NCBI GenBank assembly: GCA_022072055.1
Contig: JAJVIK010000017.1
Location: 124,001 to 188,000, forward strand
DNA: 64,000 bases
Direction of reading: 5' to 3'
Source of the DNA: a bacterium
Lineage (GTDB): Bacteria > Hinthialibacterota > Hinthialibacteria > OLB16
The notes beneath the pieces are model-generated. The model ran no database searches. It saw only the letters and a list, made by a program, of their open reading frames with translations, and was not told the origin of the DNA. Positions 1-9,047 of this stretch are shown one piece after another (positions within the stretch are counted from its first letter, which is position 1; every line of letters starts with the position of its first letter). The position numbers and the translations under genes were made by a program.

Positions 1-1100
1 TCGTAAAAGGCCGCCTGGTAATAGGGGTAGTTCATGTGCGCGGAGCAGAATCCCAGCCCGAGGAGCGGATGGTGTTTCATCATCACCAGGCCCAGGGTCC
101 AAAGGCGCGCGCGGGTGTCCACCATCAGGAATTGGGGGTTGAAGGTGCGCAGTCGGTCCACGATGTTGCGCGCCAGGTTGGGGTTGTATTCCCCCGCGAT
201 GGAGCCGCCGCGCAGGGCCATCACCGAACCCGCCACCACCAATCCGACCAGGGCGGCAAGCCCCAAGGCCAGCGCCCATTTCGCGCTCGCGCGCAAGGCC
301 CGCTCGGCGGCCTGTCTCCGGCGCGAAAGCAGCGGCCAGAGATTGAGCAGGATCAGGGTCATCCCCCCGAAGATCAGCCCCAGCATGGTGGAGCGGGTGA
401 GGAAGAAGAACAGGATCAGCACCCACATCGCCACCGCGAAGGCGGCATATGCGAGGCGCATCGAGCGAACCTTCGAGGCCGCCAGGGCCGATAGCGCGAG
501 AAACGAGGTGACCAGCACGGTCGGCGCGACCCCGTTGTTGTGCCCGATGGTGAGGCTCAGCCGTGTGCGCGGGTTGCCTCCGCGAACGCGCAGCAGGCCA
601 TCCAGCGAAACCCCATTGATTTGAAAGGCGGCGAGCGCCAGCAGGATCGTGGCCACCACGAGCGCCATGTTGCGGTAAGCGGCGCGGAAATGGGCGGCCT
701 TGCCGAAATCGAACAGCGGCGGGAAGAACAGCAGCAACGAGAGCAACACCACCCAGTTCTGAAAGGCCAGCTCCTTCCCGAGTGTCCACAGGATCGACAG
801 CAGGCAGTACAGGCAGAGGTAGAACAGCGGGCGTGCGAGTGGGTTTGGCAAGCTCCGGTCCGGTTGCCCCGGGCGCGCGACGACCCCGCGCGAGGCCCAC
901 CAGCACAGGAAGGCGAGCAGCCCGGTGGCCTCGATGAACATCTCCTTGATGACCAGCGGGAAGAAGTAAGCGTCATAGAAGGCGAACACCGCCATGGGTG
1001 GCGCGGCGAGGCATAGGACGCGGGAAGCCAGACGGAGCAGACGGGCGAGGGCCACGCTTGTGGGGTCCTTGTGGGCGAGATTGCCGATGGATGGTAGCAC
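1..1100 (-). CDS. O-antigen ligase/polymerase-like membrane protein (3' end cut by window)
   Basis: The minus strand has one frame open from about 1100 to the left edge, about 366 codons, rich in hydrophobic segments (for example LLFFPPLF and VLILFFFLTRSTMLGLIFGG). Near the edge it reads W-T-L-G-L-V-M-M-K-H-H-P-L-L-G-L-G-F, then MNYPYY. This is the pattern of the Wzy_C region of O-antigen ligases and polymerases (W..A..MI..HPLLGVG..NF..YP.Y). That family works in the inner membrane, joining or polymerising lipid-linked surface polysaccharide. I chose a GTG at 1100 as start; an ATG at 995 is also possible, since neither has a clear ribosome binding site. The C-terminus lies outside the window. 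The gene lies downstream of the prenyl synthase on the same strand, separated by the repeat at 1161-1289. A related polymerase or a bicarbonate-transporter-like O-antigen protein cannot be separated from a ligase here. Confidence 0.65.
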   Translation of the reverse strand, partial: MLPSIGNLAHKDPTSVALARLLRLASRVLCLAAPPMAVFAFYDAYFFPLVIKEMFIEATGLLAFLCWWASRGVVARPGQPDRSLPNPLARPLFYLCLYCLLSILWTLGKELAFQNWVVLLSLLLFFPPLFDFGKAAHFRAAYRNMALVVATILLALAAFQINGVSLDGLLRVRGGNPRTRLSLTIGHNNGVAPTVLVTSFLALSALAASKVRSMRLAYAAFAVAMWVLILFFFLTRSTMLGLIFGGMTLILLNLWPLLSRRRQAAERALRASAKWALALGLAALVGLVVAGSVMALRGGSIAGEYNPNLARNIVDRLRTFNPQFLMVDTRARLWTLGLVMMKHHPLLGLGFCSAHMNYPYYQAAFY

Positions 1101-1160
1101 TGCGGAGTGAAGCGGCGGAAGCTCCGAAAGGCTAGAGGGATTAACGTGGTCGCGAAGCGC

Positions 1161-1289
1161 GCTGGAGGGCCACGCTCAGTCGTGGCCGGGTCGGCGGGGC
1201 CACGCTCAGTCGTGGCCGGGTCGGCGGGGCCACGGGACGCGACGAAGCGCGTCCCTCCAACGCTACTCATTCGAGTGAGAAATGCTCTA
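1161..1289 (-). repeat. Palindromic intergenic repeat, copy 1, with internal 30-bp tandem duplication
   Basis: The element begins at the stop codon of the prenyl synthase gene (TAG at 1287-1289) and runs away from it. It holds a perfect 8-bp stem (1234-1241 with 1248-1255, loop ACGAAG) and a second hairpin module, GGCCACG-N6-CGTGGCC. The second module lies in a 30-bp unit repeated exactly in tandem (1168-1197 and 1198-1227). Copies 2 and 3 of the same family are at 10495-10589 and 24926-25011. No open frame crosses it convincingly. It could act as a terminator or 3' stabiliser, but no U-tract follows the stems. Confidence 0.75.
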
Positions 1290-2198
1290 GTGGTCGCGCT
1301 TGAGGATCAGGTCCGCCACGCCGCGCAGCGCCTCCGCCGAAGGGCCGAAGAGCCCCAAGCTGGCCTCGGCGCGCTCGGTGAGCTCCATCGCCTTGCGGCG
1401 CGACTCCTCGATTCCGAAGGCCGCCGGGTAGGTCATCTTGTTCTGCTCGGCATCCTTATGCGAGCGCTTGCCGAGCTGCTCGGTGGTTTGTTCGAGGTCG
1501 AGGAGGTCATCCACGATCTGGAAGGCCAACCCCATATCGGCGCCGAAGGAGGACAGCGCGCGCTCCTGTTCTTGGTCCGCGTCGGCGGCCAAGCCCCCGG
1601 CCAGGACACAGGCGCGTAGAAAGGCCCCGGTCTTGTTGCGGTGGATGGTTTCGACCCGCTCGGGCGTGGGGTCCCGGGAGACCGACTCAAGGTCGAGCAC
1701 TTGCCCGGTAACCATCCCGCCCAGACCCGTGGCATCCCCGATCACCCGCGCGGCGCGAGCGCTGGGGAGGCCATGCAGCTCGATATTCTCGATCAGGATC
1801 TGGAAGCCCAGGTTGAGGAGCGCATCCCCGGCCAGGATCGCCGTGGCCTCATCGAACGCTTTGTGACAGGTTGGTTTGCCGCGACGCAGGTCATCGTTAT
1901 CCATGGCGGGCAGGTCATCATGGACCAGGGAGTAGGTGTGGATGCACTCGACCGCCGCGGCGACCAGGGTTTCGGGGGCGGGCAGTAGCGTGGGCGCGGG
2001 GAGTCCGCGCCGGCCGCGCACGGCCTCGGCGGCGGCATAGACCAGCAGCGGACGGATGCGCTTGCCGCCGCTGAAGAGGCTGTAGCGCATGGCCTCCACC
2101 AGGCGCGGCGCGCCCCCGCCGGAGGCGGACAGCCGCCGGTCGAGGAAGGCCTCCACCTGGTCCTTCACGCGGGCGGAATAATCGGCAAGGTCAAACAT
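1287..2198 (-). CDS. ispA: Polyprenyl (farnesyl/geranylgeranyl) diphosphate synthase
   Basis: Class I trans-isoprenyl diphosphate synthase of 303 aa, the usual length. It condenses isopentenyl diphosphate with allylic diphosphates in the cytoplasm to supply quinone, carrier-lipid or other isoprenoid chains. The first Asp-rich motif is DDLPAMD at residues 94-100, the bacterial type with two extra residues. The second is DDLLD at 230-234, with the upstream Q of FQIVDD. GGKRIRP at 44-50 and the late NKMTYP motif are also present. Start ATG at 2198 gives MFDLADY, normal for the family. Product chain length cannot be read safely from sequence; the bacterial FARM form favours FPP (IspA) but GGPP is possible. 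The O-antigen-type gene follows on the same strand after a 186-nt gap filled by the repeat. Confidence 0.93.
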   Translation of the reverse strand: MFDLADYSARVKDQVEAFLDRRLSASGGGAPRLVEAMRYSLFSGGKRIRPLLVYAAAEAVRGRRGLPAPTLLPAPETLVAAAVECIHTYSLVHDDLPAMDNDDLRRGKPTCHKAFDEATAILAGDALLNLGFQILIENIELHGLPSARAARVIGDATGLGGMVTGQVLDLESVSRDPTPERVETIHRNKTGAFLRACVLAGGLAADADQEQERALSSFGADMGLAFQIVDDLLDLEQTTEQLGKRSHKDAEQNKMTYPAAFGIEESRRKAMELTERAEASLGLFGPSAEALRGVADLILKRDH

Positions 2199-2456
2199 GG
2201 ACCCAAGAGTTTAGCACACGGCGGGGGGAAAGGAGGGGGAGCGGGTTGATGTGGAGATTGGCTTCAGCGAACCATTTGTTTCCACCGGCATGGTCTTGAT
2301 CGATTTGGGCTGCGGGTTTAACACTAGGGGATGGTTATCCGGCCTACGTTGGACTGGCTGTTCTACCTTTGGGCCCTCAGTGGAATGGTTTACCTTTCAT
2401 CGGTTGCTTTCTCCTCGGGGAAGCTCTAACATTCGTCATCTGTCAGAGTAGGCGAA
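2199..2456. other. Intergenic region, divergent promoter area
   Basis: 258 nt between the divergently oriented prenyl synthase and FG-GAP genes. It is visibly richer in A+T than its surroundings and presumably holds both promoters. I see a weak candidate (TTGATC, 17 nt, TAACAC) for the plus-strand gene but nothing strong, and no RNA gene or repeat. Confidence 0.4.
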
Positions 2457-4583
2457 ATGACTTCCCACGGATTCCTTGTGGAAAGGACGGCCAACCAGAT
2501 GCACACTTTCTACTGTCAAAGAAAACCAAATTGGAAGCACGGGTGGTCATGGGCCGTGTACCTCCCTTTGATCCCGATGGTGTTGGGATTTCAAGCAACG
2601 GCGCAGGTATTCACCCTTCAACATGCCTTCATCAATCCGCGCTCGTCCATCGCCAACTTCGGTGCGCGTCCCTTCGTCATCGGGGATGACATCGCCATCG
2701 GCTCAATATTTGAAGAGAGCAGCGGGCAGACGAGTGGAGGGGTCTACCTCTACGATGGGGCAACCTTCGACTACAAGCACACTTTTTTTAGCCCAAACGC
2801 ACATACGGGTGATCGGTTTGGAATTTCGACTGTTGCGGTTGGCAGTCTGATCGTTATCGGGAGTCTTAACGATAGCACTGCGGCCTCCTCTGGAGGCGCC
2901 GCGTATGTCTACGACCTCGGCACCCGACAGTATTTGAGAACGCTTACGAGTCCGCACCCAACCAGTTCGGGGAATTTCTCCCAGATGATGGCACCCTATG
3001 GGAACCATGTCCTGGTGGGCGCGCCCGGGGACCGAGTGAATGGCGTGTCAGGAGGTGCGGCATACCGTTTTGACCCTCTTTTAGGTCAGGTGGTGCGCGA
3101 ATACCATAATCCTTTCCCGAATCAGGGAGACTCTTTTGGTTATTGGGTGGCGGCCGCTGGGGATTATGTTTTGGTCGGGGCGCGTGGGGATGACCTTGAT
3201 GAAACGGATGCTGGCGCGGCGTTCCTGTTTGACGCGGACACGGGCGCGCTCCAGAAGATTCTTCACAATCCCTCCCCTAATCGGGGAGATGATTTCGGGA
3301 TTACTGTTGCCGGTCTGCCTGGGTTCGCCCTCGTGGGAGCGATGTCCGATGACACCAGGGGGAGGGACGCCGGCGCGGCATTTCTCTTTAACACGGAAAC
3401 TGGGGAGCTTATCCATTCTCTTTATAGCCCGTCTCCCAGTTCGGATGGATTCTTCGGAACTGTCTCCGCCTCCGATGGCCGCCTTCTTATCGGAGCACCC
3501 GGGGATGGACCGCAAAGCGAAGGGGCCGCATATCTCTTTGATGCAGTGTCGGGACAACACATCTTTACTTTCCAGAACCCAACTCCTGGTACACTGGACG
3601 GGTTTGGCAACCGACTCGACATCGTTGGAACAAGTGTCCTCATCGGTTCTCCGAGAGACAATACCGCTGGTTCAAACGCGGGCGCGGCTTATCTTTTCCG
3701 ACCCGCCAACTTCCCCCCCAATCCCCCCACGGTCACACTCAGCCCCGAATCCCCATTCACACTTGACAACCTCCTCTGCGCCGCGGCGGGGAGCACGGAC
3801 CCCGAAGGGGCAAGCGTGACCTATGAGTACAAATGGTACCGCGATGATGTCCTGATCACCGGAGATGGCCTCAACTCGGTCACCGGCCCCACCCTCAGCC
3901 ACCTCTACACCTCCCGCGGGGATGCCATCCGCTGCACTGTCCGCGCCACCGATGGGGTCACCTTCTCCACCCCCACAAGCGACTCCGTGGTGATCCTCAA
4001 CACGCCGCCGCCCAGACCCGAAGTCCGCATCCTGCCCGAAAACCCGACCCCCGATGATGGCCTCGCGGTCCTCCTGGAAAACCCCGATCCGGTGGACCCG
4101 GATGGGGATGTGATCCTGCCGCTCTTCAGCTGGTATCAGTCGGTCAACGCCTCGGCGTGGATTCGGCGTCCCGAACTCTCCGGCAGCCTGTTCCCCAACT
4201 TCTACCCCGGACAGCCGGAGATCTCCGCGCTCTACACCCAGGCCGCCGAGTATTGGCGAGTGGATGTGACCTTTGTGGACTTTGAAAACGAACTGGCGGC
4301 CCAAGCCGCGCTCCACGGAAAGAGCCTCTTCGATCCCGAGAAGGATGTGAGCGACACGGACACCTATGTGACCTTCATCCTGCCCGACATCGACGGAGAC
4401 AACCAAGTGGGTGCGAGCGACCTGCTCCTGATGCGCTCCTTCTGGCTGAACACCCAGAGCGAGATTCCCATCCGCTACCGCCCGGCGTTCTTCGAGCCGA
4501 GCGATTCCCCCGAAAAACGGATCGGAGTGGAGAACCTGCTGGGCCTTGCCGGGCCGGGCTGGCATCGCGGCGCGGGGAATTGA
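2457..4583 (+). CDS. Secreted FG-GAP repeat protein with Ig-like domains and C-terminal dockerin-like motif
   Basis: 708 aa. A hydrophobic segment near residues 33-48 ending in ATAQ looks like a Sec signal peptide. The start may be the ATG at 2502 (residue 16), which has GGAAAGGA upstream. Residues about 50-415 are seven or so repeats of the type G-D-x-F-G ... V-L-V-G-A-x-x-D ... G-A-A-Y-L-F-D, an integrin-like FG-GAP beta-propeller. Residues about 420-600 hold two Ig/PKD-like modules starting PPNPPTVTLSPESP and PPPRPEVRILPENP. Near residue 643 comes DIDGDNQVGASDLLLM, a type-I dockerin-like calcium loop. The protein is probably extracellular or surface-attached. Codons in the propeller half are more T-rich than in the Ig/dockerin half, which looks like local gene style. 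Function unknown. Confidence 0.8.
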   Translation: MTSHGFLVERTANQMHTFYCQRKPNWKHGWSWAVYLPLIPMVLGFQATAQVFTLQHAFINPRSSIANFGARPFVIGDDIAIGSIFEESSGQTSGGVYLYDGATFDYKHTFFSPNAHTGDRFGISTVAVGSLIVIGSLNDSTAASSGGAAYVYDLGTRQYLRTLTSPHPTSSGNFSQMMAPYGNHVLVGAPGDRVNGVSGGAAYRFDPLLGQVVREYHNPFPNQGDSFGYWVAAAGDYVLVGARGDDLDETDAGAAFLFDADTGALQKILHNPSPNRGDDFGITVAGLPGFALVGAMSDDTRGRDAGAAFLFNTETGELIHSLYSPSPSSDGFFGTVSASDGRLLIGAPGDGPQSEGAAYLFDAVSGQHIFTFQNPTPGTLDGFGNRLDIVGTSVLIGSPRDNTAGSNAGAAYLFRPANFPPNPPTVTLSPESPFTLDNLLCAAAGSTDPEGASVTYEYKWYRDDVLITGDGLNSVTGPTLSHLYTSRGDAIRCTVRATDGVTFSTPTSDSVVILNTPPPRPEVRILPENPTPDDGLAVLLENPDPVDPDGDVILPLFSWYQSVNASAWIRRPELSGSLFPNFYPGQPEISALYTQAAEYWRVDVTFVDFENELAAQAALHGKSLFDPEKDVSDTDTYVTFILPDIDGDNQVGASDLLLMRSFWLNTQSEIPIRYRPAFFEPSDSPEKRIGVENLLGLAGPGWHRGAGN

Positions 4584-4681
4584 GCGCCCGGACCGGCATG
4601 CAGGGATTGGCGAGTGAACGCGCTCGCCGTATACTGAGTGAGAAGGCGTGAGAGTGGACAGACTCCGCGCCTCGCCGCGCC

Positions 4682-5128
4682 ATGCCGGTTATCGTCAACT
4701 CACCCACTCGCCCCGGCGACTACGACGGGGTGGTTCGTCGTCACCAAGCCTGGAGCGAGGAGCAGGGCAAACTCCAGCACGCCCTGCTCTTGCGACGGGG
4801 ACAGTACCATGTGGACTGCGCGAATCTTGACACCGCCGCGCGGAGACTCCATCAGGTTCTCTCTCGCACCCACACCCAGGCGGAGCTCACCCCTCGTGTT
4901 CAACGCTTTCTCAACGCTCTGAATGTCACCCTTGGCCACGCGATTGAAGTAGGCGAGGAGGCGATCACCTTCCGGCATGAGCTTCTCTCTCTCGCGCGCC
5001 GTCTTTATGCGGTCCATAGCAACCTCACGGTCACCGGGAGCCACACGGACCGTGAGATCCAATCGTTGCGAAAGATCCTGCGCGAATACTTCGCCTTGCG
5101 GCGAATTCCGAATTACCGGAAGGCCTGA
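4682..5128 (+). CDS. Hypothetical helical protein, 148 aa
   Basis: I do not recognise the family. The translation is polar and mostly helical with no membrane segment or signal peptide, and cytoplasmic by inference. It is rich in Arg, Leu, Gln and His, with a run such as LHQVLSRTHTQAELTPRVQR and a basic C-terminus (REYFALRRIPNYRKA). Codon use resembles confirmed neighbours, which favours a real gene over the overlapping minus-strand frame at 4700-5062. There is no clear ribosome binding site before the ATG. It precedes the GH67N-like gene by 43 nt on the same strand and could be co-transcribed with it. Confidence 0.55.
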   Translation: MPVIVNSPTRPGDYDGVVRRHQAWSEEQGKLQHALLLRRGQYHVDCANLDTAARRLHQVLSRTHTQAELTPRVQRFLNALNVTLGHAIEVGEEAITFRHELLSLARRLYAVHSNLTVTGSHTDREIQSLRKILREYFALRRIPNYRKA

Positions 5129-5171
5129 GTTCCAGCTTCCCCCACCCCAGCCGGTTCCTTAGAATTGCCGC

Positions 5172-6770
5172 ATGTCCACCCTGAGTCTCAGCGCTGGGGA
5201 CAGCTTGGTGTTGTGGGTTCCGGAGCGTGGTTGTCTGGCCCCGGGCGCTCCGCTTTCGGACCTTCGTCAGGCGCTGAACGACGTGGGTTTCGCGTGCGAC
5301 ACGCGACTCGATCCCTCCCTTCCGAGCGATTCCGCGTTCCTTGCCTTGGGATTGCCGCCGACCTCTTCCGAGAAGGCTTCCAAGCCGCCGGTCGCAGATG
5401 GTTTCGAATTGGACTGGAGCGCCGCGGGCGTTCGTCTCGTGGGGGGAGGTCCCCGCGGGCTTTCGTTCGCGGTGTGGGAATTCTTGGAACGCTTGGGCTG
5501 GGCCTGGCCCACCCCTCAGATCGAGCGCGAGCCGGAGGCGCGCGAGTGGACCTTTCCCATCCGAATCGAAAAGCATGCCCCGGCTCTCAAGCACCGTGTC
5601 TTTTTCGCCGAACAGGTGGAGATCACCCCCGCGCTGATCCGCTGGCTCTCGCGCCTTCGCCTCAACACGCTCTTTCCCAGCAACCCCGCCCGTTTTGAAG
5701 ATCCCGAGTCCCAGTTTCCGCCGGAGAGCTTGGCGATGGCGGAGACTCTGGGGTTCGACCTGATTGCCGGCGGAGATTCCGCGCGGTGGCTCCTCGGGCC
5801 ACTGGGGGACGAAAGCCTTACGTGGGATACGCTCCCCAAGCGTAAGACCAAGCGGGCGCTGGAGGCCATTCTGGAGCTGTGGCGTGAGATGGGCGAACCC
5901 TCTCCGAGGCTTTCCATCTGGGCCGAAGACAGCGAAATCGAGCCGGTGGCGCGCATCCTGGCCGGCGCGCTGGAGGCCGTTCCGGAATTGCTCGTGGAAA
6001 CAGGCGTGAACGTTTCCATTCCGGAGCCTTGTGCCGGGCGAACCTTGTTTCATCTTTCCGACAGGGGACTCTCCCCGCTCGCCGAGCGCGAGGACGATGA
6101 AGCGCGGCTCCTGGAGGGGCTGAAAGGGATATCGGGCCGGGAGGTTTATCTTCTGCTCGATCCGCTGGGCTGGGATGTGTCTCTTGGGAACCCCATTTCA
6201 CCGGCGCTGTGGCGAGTGCTTGTGCGACGAATCGCGCTGGCGGGTCAGGTTGGGTGCGCCGGCGCGGGGCTTTCACTCGCGCGGGTCGATGCCCGCTCGT
6301 TCCTCGAACGCGCCGGATTCGCGTACTCCCTCGCGGCCAGGGCCATGTGGTCAGGGGAGGCGGAGGTTTCCGAGCCGGAGGCGCGGCGGATCCTGGAAGC
6401 TCAGTTCGACAGCGGCGCCGAGGCGGCGGCGACTTTGCTCGCCGACCTAGAGCGATGGCTGCGACGCGACTGCCCGCGAGGGGTTCGCGGGTTTGCCGAG
6501 GCGCACTCCGCGCTGCTCAGCGAGGGGGTTCGCGACAAACTCGACCAACGCATTTCCGAGATTCAGGAAAGCGCCCCCAACGAGGCCTGCATGGAACTGG
6601 CCCGCTCGCTTTCCACTCTGGTCGGCCTTTATGACCTGGAGGAGTGCCCGGATGTCCATGAATCGCGGGCGTTGGCCCGAACCCTTTGGAGCGGGGCGCG
6701 GATCGACAGCTGGCCCGCCTGGCTGCAAGCGAAATCACCCCTGGCGGAGCGTCTGCGCGGGCGCCTTTAG
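5172..6770 (+). CDS. Protein with alpha-glucuronidase N-terminal-like (GH67N/DUF4838-type) domain
   Basis: 532 aa without an obvious signal peptide. Residues about 76-118 read GFELDWSAAGVRLVGGGPRG followed by a W-E-F-L-E-R-L-G-W-A-W-P-T-P stretch. This matches the non-catalytic N-terminal fold of GH67 and DUF4838 proteins (G..I..G....I.GG..RG..YGVYEFLER.G.R...P). After it I cannot find a known catalytic signature. The middle contains a TIM-barrel-like stretch (FDLIAGGDS, LSIWAEDSEIEP) and the end is helical. A carbohydrate-related role is inference from the domain only. The start at 5172 has no strong ribosome binding site. It ends 12 nt before the convergent ndk stop. Confidence 0.6.
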   Translation: MSTLSLSAGDSLVLWVPERGCLAPGAPLSDLRQALNDVGFACDTRLDPSLPSDSAFLALGLPPTSSEKASKPPVADGFELDWSAAGVRLVGGGPRGLSFAVWEFLERLGWAWPTPQIEREPEAREWTFPIRIEKHAPALKHRVFFAEQVEITPALIRWLSRLRLNTLFPSNPARFEDPESQFPPESLAMAETLGFDLIAGGDSARWLLGPLGDESLTWDTLPKRKTKRALEAILELWREMGEPSPRLSIWAEDSEIEPVARILAGALEAVPELLVETGVNVSIPEPCAGRTLFHLSDRGLSPLAEREDDEARLLEGLKGISGREVYLLLDPLGWDVSLGNPISPALWRVLVRRIALAGQVGCAGAGLSLARVDARSFLERAGFAYSLAARAMWSGEAEVSEPEARRILEAQFDSGAEAAATLLADLERWLRRDCPRGVRGFAEAHSALLSEGVRDKLDQRISEIQESAPNEACMELARSLSTLVGLYDLEECPDVHESRALARTLWSGARIDSWPAWLQAKSPLAERLRGRL

Positions 6771-6781
6771 CTCGCCCGGCA

Positions 6782-7207
6782 CTAGACCAAATCGGACTCC
6801 TCGAAGTAGATTGGGATCTCGTATTGCGCCGACTCCACGCTGTCGCTGCCGTGGACAATGTTCTGGCGGGTCTGATTGGCGAAATCGCCGCGGATCGTTC
6901 CGATTTCGGCGTCATGCGGACGGGTCGCGCCCATCACTTTCCGCGCGATCGCCACCGCCCCCGGTCCCTCCAAGACCATCGCCACCAACGGCCCGGAGGT
7001 GATGAATTCAATCAGCTCGTCATAGAAGGCCTTCCCTTTGTGGACCGCGTAGTGGCGCTCCGCCTTTTCACGGGTGAGCTTCATCATCTTGAGGCCGCGG
7101 ATCTGGTATCCCTTCATCTCGAAGCGGTGAATCACCTCGCCCACCAGCGCGCGTCGGACGCCATCCGGCTTGACCAAGATGAGAGTTCTTTGAATCGATT
7201 CAGGCAC
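6782..7207 (-). CDS. ndk: Nucleoside diphosphate kinase
   Basis: 141 aa, full length. It transfers the gamma phosphate of ATP to other NDPs through a phospho-histidine in the cytoplasm. The N-terminus has the family start (TLILVKPDGVRR), and the catalytic His119 sits in NIVHGSDS. FEMKGYQIRGLKMMKL and the C-terminal E-x-P-I-Y-F-E-E-S-D are also conserved. It lies 109 nt downstream of the FAD oxidoreductase on the same strand, so it may end that transcript, but it is a housekeeping gene and the link may be accidental. Confidence 0.97.
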   Translation of the reverse strand: MPESIQRTLILVKPDGVRRALVGEVIHRFEMKGYQIRGLKMMKLTREKAERHYAVHKGKAFYDELIEFITSGPLVAMVLEGPGAVAIARKVMGATRPHDAEIGTIRGDFANQTRQNIVHGSDSVESAQYEIPIYFEESDLV

Positions 7208-7316
7208 TGCGTTTCTCCTTCAAAGCAAAAATGGACCGGGGATTGTGAGGCAACCGCGCGGGTAACTCAACCGGCACGGTCCCCACGAGCTCGCGGGCGG
7301 ATTCCGGGAGCGGCCC

Positions 7317-9023
7317 TCACACCTCCGGCCAGCAAATCGGGATCCCCTCTTTCGCGATTTGGGACTGAAACTCCTTGAGTTGCTCCTTGTCGGAATGGAC
7401 TTGCTGAGGGTCCAAGCCGCGGGTCCGGCACCAGGAGGCGAGCAGCCCCGCCGCCTCGCCGATGTTCCACTCCACCGGATGGAGCCTATAGCAACCGTTG
7501 GTGATGTGGGTGGTCCCGATGTTCTTGCAGGCGGCGAGCAGGTTGCGCGCTCGGACAGGGATCAAGGCTCCGAGCGGGATTTGGAAACGAAGCGAGTCGA
7601 TGTCGATGTAGTTGTCTCCGCCGCTGCTGGGATGCAGGTCGATGCGGTAATACCCCACGCCGATGGAATCCTCGAAATCGGCGGCCGTGACCTGATCCGG
7701 GGCGGCGCCGGTCGCCTTCGCGCGCGCCTCCTTGCCGACATCCTGTTCCCGCACGGTCACCAGCGCGCGTATTCTCCTCGATTCCCGGATGTAGGGGTGT
7801 TTCGCCAGCCCATCCTCGGTCCCGACAATGTCGCCGCGCGGCCGCAAGCCTTTCCAGCCCAGACCCCCATCCGCGCGCGGCGCCTCGGTCTGGAGCCAGT
7901 AGAGGAGGGAAAGGCTGAGCTGCTTCCCGCGCCGAAGGTGCTCGGCGGCCTGTTCCGGCGAATTCCCAATCAAGTTCCCCAACCAGTAATCGTTCATCGG
8001 CCAGTTCACCAGGCAGATGTCGGATTGCGCGAACCCCTCCCGATGATGTCCGGCGAAGAAGATGCGGCGGTACCGCCAAAGCCCGGCGATCTCGTTCTTG
8101 CTTTCGCGCGGAGGATCGAAAACATAATCGCGCGGCTGGAGAGTGACCGGGTGTGTTGCGCGTAGGGCCAGTTGTGGTCCGGTCCAGGGCGGGGTCAACT
8201 CCGGAATGTAAGCCCGCCAGAAGTCATAATCGGAGGGACGGTCTATCGAGTGGTCCTCGCCCGGAAGATGGTCCATCGCGAAACAGACCGTGAAAGCCTG
8301 ATGGTTGTCCGGAAGCGCCTTGTCGGGGGCGTGAAGTTCGCCGGTTTCCGCCTTGGACTCCGCCCCGGTTACATGTTCGACTCCGGCCAAGGGAAGGAGA
8401 TCGCCCAGCTCGGTGGCATCCAAGAAGTAATCCGACGCCACTTCGCGCGCGCCTCCCTCCAGAGTATCCTCCAGAAGCACGGAGCGGATTCGGTCGCCCT
8501 CCATGTTTGCGCGCGTGGGACGGTGCCCAAGAAGAACCACAAGCCGTCCGGCGCTTCGATACGGCGCAAGCATCTCCTCAAGCGCCGCGAGCACCACTCT
8601 CGGCTCCGCGCAGATTCGCGACACCGATCCAAATCCCGGATTCAGCGTGGGATTACCTGCGGCGGCCTCGGTGAGCGGGTAGTTCCTGCGATAGTATCCC
8701 CGGATGTTTTCGACCAAGCGGGCATAGGAAGGGTTGACCACTTTCTCAATCCACTTGTGCTCGTCGAACGGAACCGCTTGCGAGGTGGATTGGCCGCCGA
8801 TCCAGTCCGTTGGTTCCGAAAGGACCACGCGCTGGCCAGACCGCAGCGCGGCCAGCGCAGCGGCGCAGCCTCCGAGGCCCCCACCGATTACCGCCACATC
8901 CGCCTGGAGGCCTTTTCCCTTGGGAGAGGGAAACTGGGCCAGCGCGTCAAGCCCGATTGCGCCAGACAGCAGCATCGGTGCGGAAGCGCCGGTCTTGAGC
9001 AGGGTCCTGCGGGTGAGTTTCAA
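7317..9023 (-). CDS. Tat-exported FAD-dependent oxidoreductase
   Basis: 568 aa. The N-terminus TRRTLLKTGASA plus a hydrophobic stretch to DALAQ is a twin-arginine signal, so export after folding with bound FAD is expected. VAVIGGGLGGCAAALAALRS (about residues 44-63) is the dinucleotide-binding GxGxxG. WIGGQSTSQAVP and DATELGDLLPLAG are characteristic of the FAD_oxidored (PF12831) group found in Planctomycetes-like genomes. The C-terminal NIGTTHITNGCYRLHPVEWN also belongs to this family. Substrate unknown; these genes often sit among polysaccharide utilisation genes, as here with the fucosidase-like gene 24 nt upstream. Confidence 0.88.
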   Translation of the reverse strand: MKLTRRTLLKTGASAPMLLSGAIGLDALAQFPSPKGKGLQADVAVIGGGLGGCAAALAALRSGQRVVLSEPTDWIGGQSTSQAVPFDEHKWIEKVVNPSYARLVENIRGYYRRNYPLTEAAAGNPTLNPGFGSVSRICAEPRVVLAALEEMLAPYRSAGRLVVLLGHRPTRANMEGDRIRSVLLEDTLEGGAREVASDYFLDATELGDLLPLAGVEHVTGAESKAETGELHAPDKALPDNHQAFTVCFAMDHLPGEDHSIDRPSDYDFWRAYIPELTPPWTGPQLALRATHPVTLQPRDYVFDPPRESKNEIAGLWRYRRIFFAGHHREGFAQSDICLVNWPMNDYWLGNLIGNSPEQAAEHLRRGKQLSLSLLYWLQTEAPRADGGLGWKGLRPRGDIVGTEDGLAKHPYIRESRRIRALVTVREQDVGKEARAKATGAAPDQVTAADFEDSIGVGYYRIDLHPSSGGDNYIDIDSLRFQIPLGALIPVRARNLLAACKNIGTTHITNGCYRLHPVEWNIGEAAGLLASWCRTRGLDPQQVHSDKEQLKEFQSQIAKEGIPICWPEV

Positions 9024-9047
9024 GACGGTTCTCCTTCCCTGGGGGGC

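Noticed and set aside
1168-1227. Two 30-bp direct repeats, considered as CRISPR
   Set aside because: The repeats are contiguous without spacers and belong to the palindromic intergenic element; no cas gene is in the window.
557-1270. Minus-strand 237-codon open frame
   Set aside because: Its translation is Arg/Ser/Cys-rich without domain features, and the O-antigen ligase-like frame on the same strand has proper membrane helices and family motifs.
4700-5062. Minus-strand 120-codon frame as an alternative to the 4682-5128 gene
   Set aside because: Codon use and spacing favour the plus-strand frame; the minus-strand product is also unrecognised, so only one was called.
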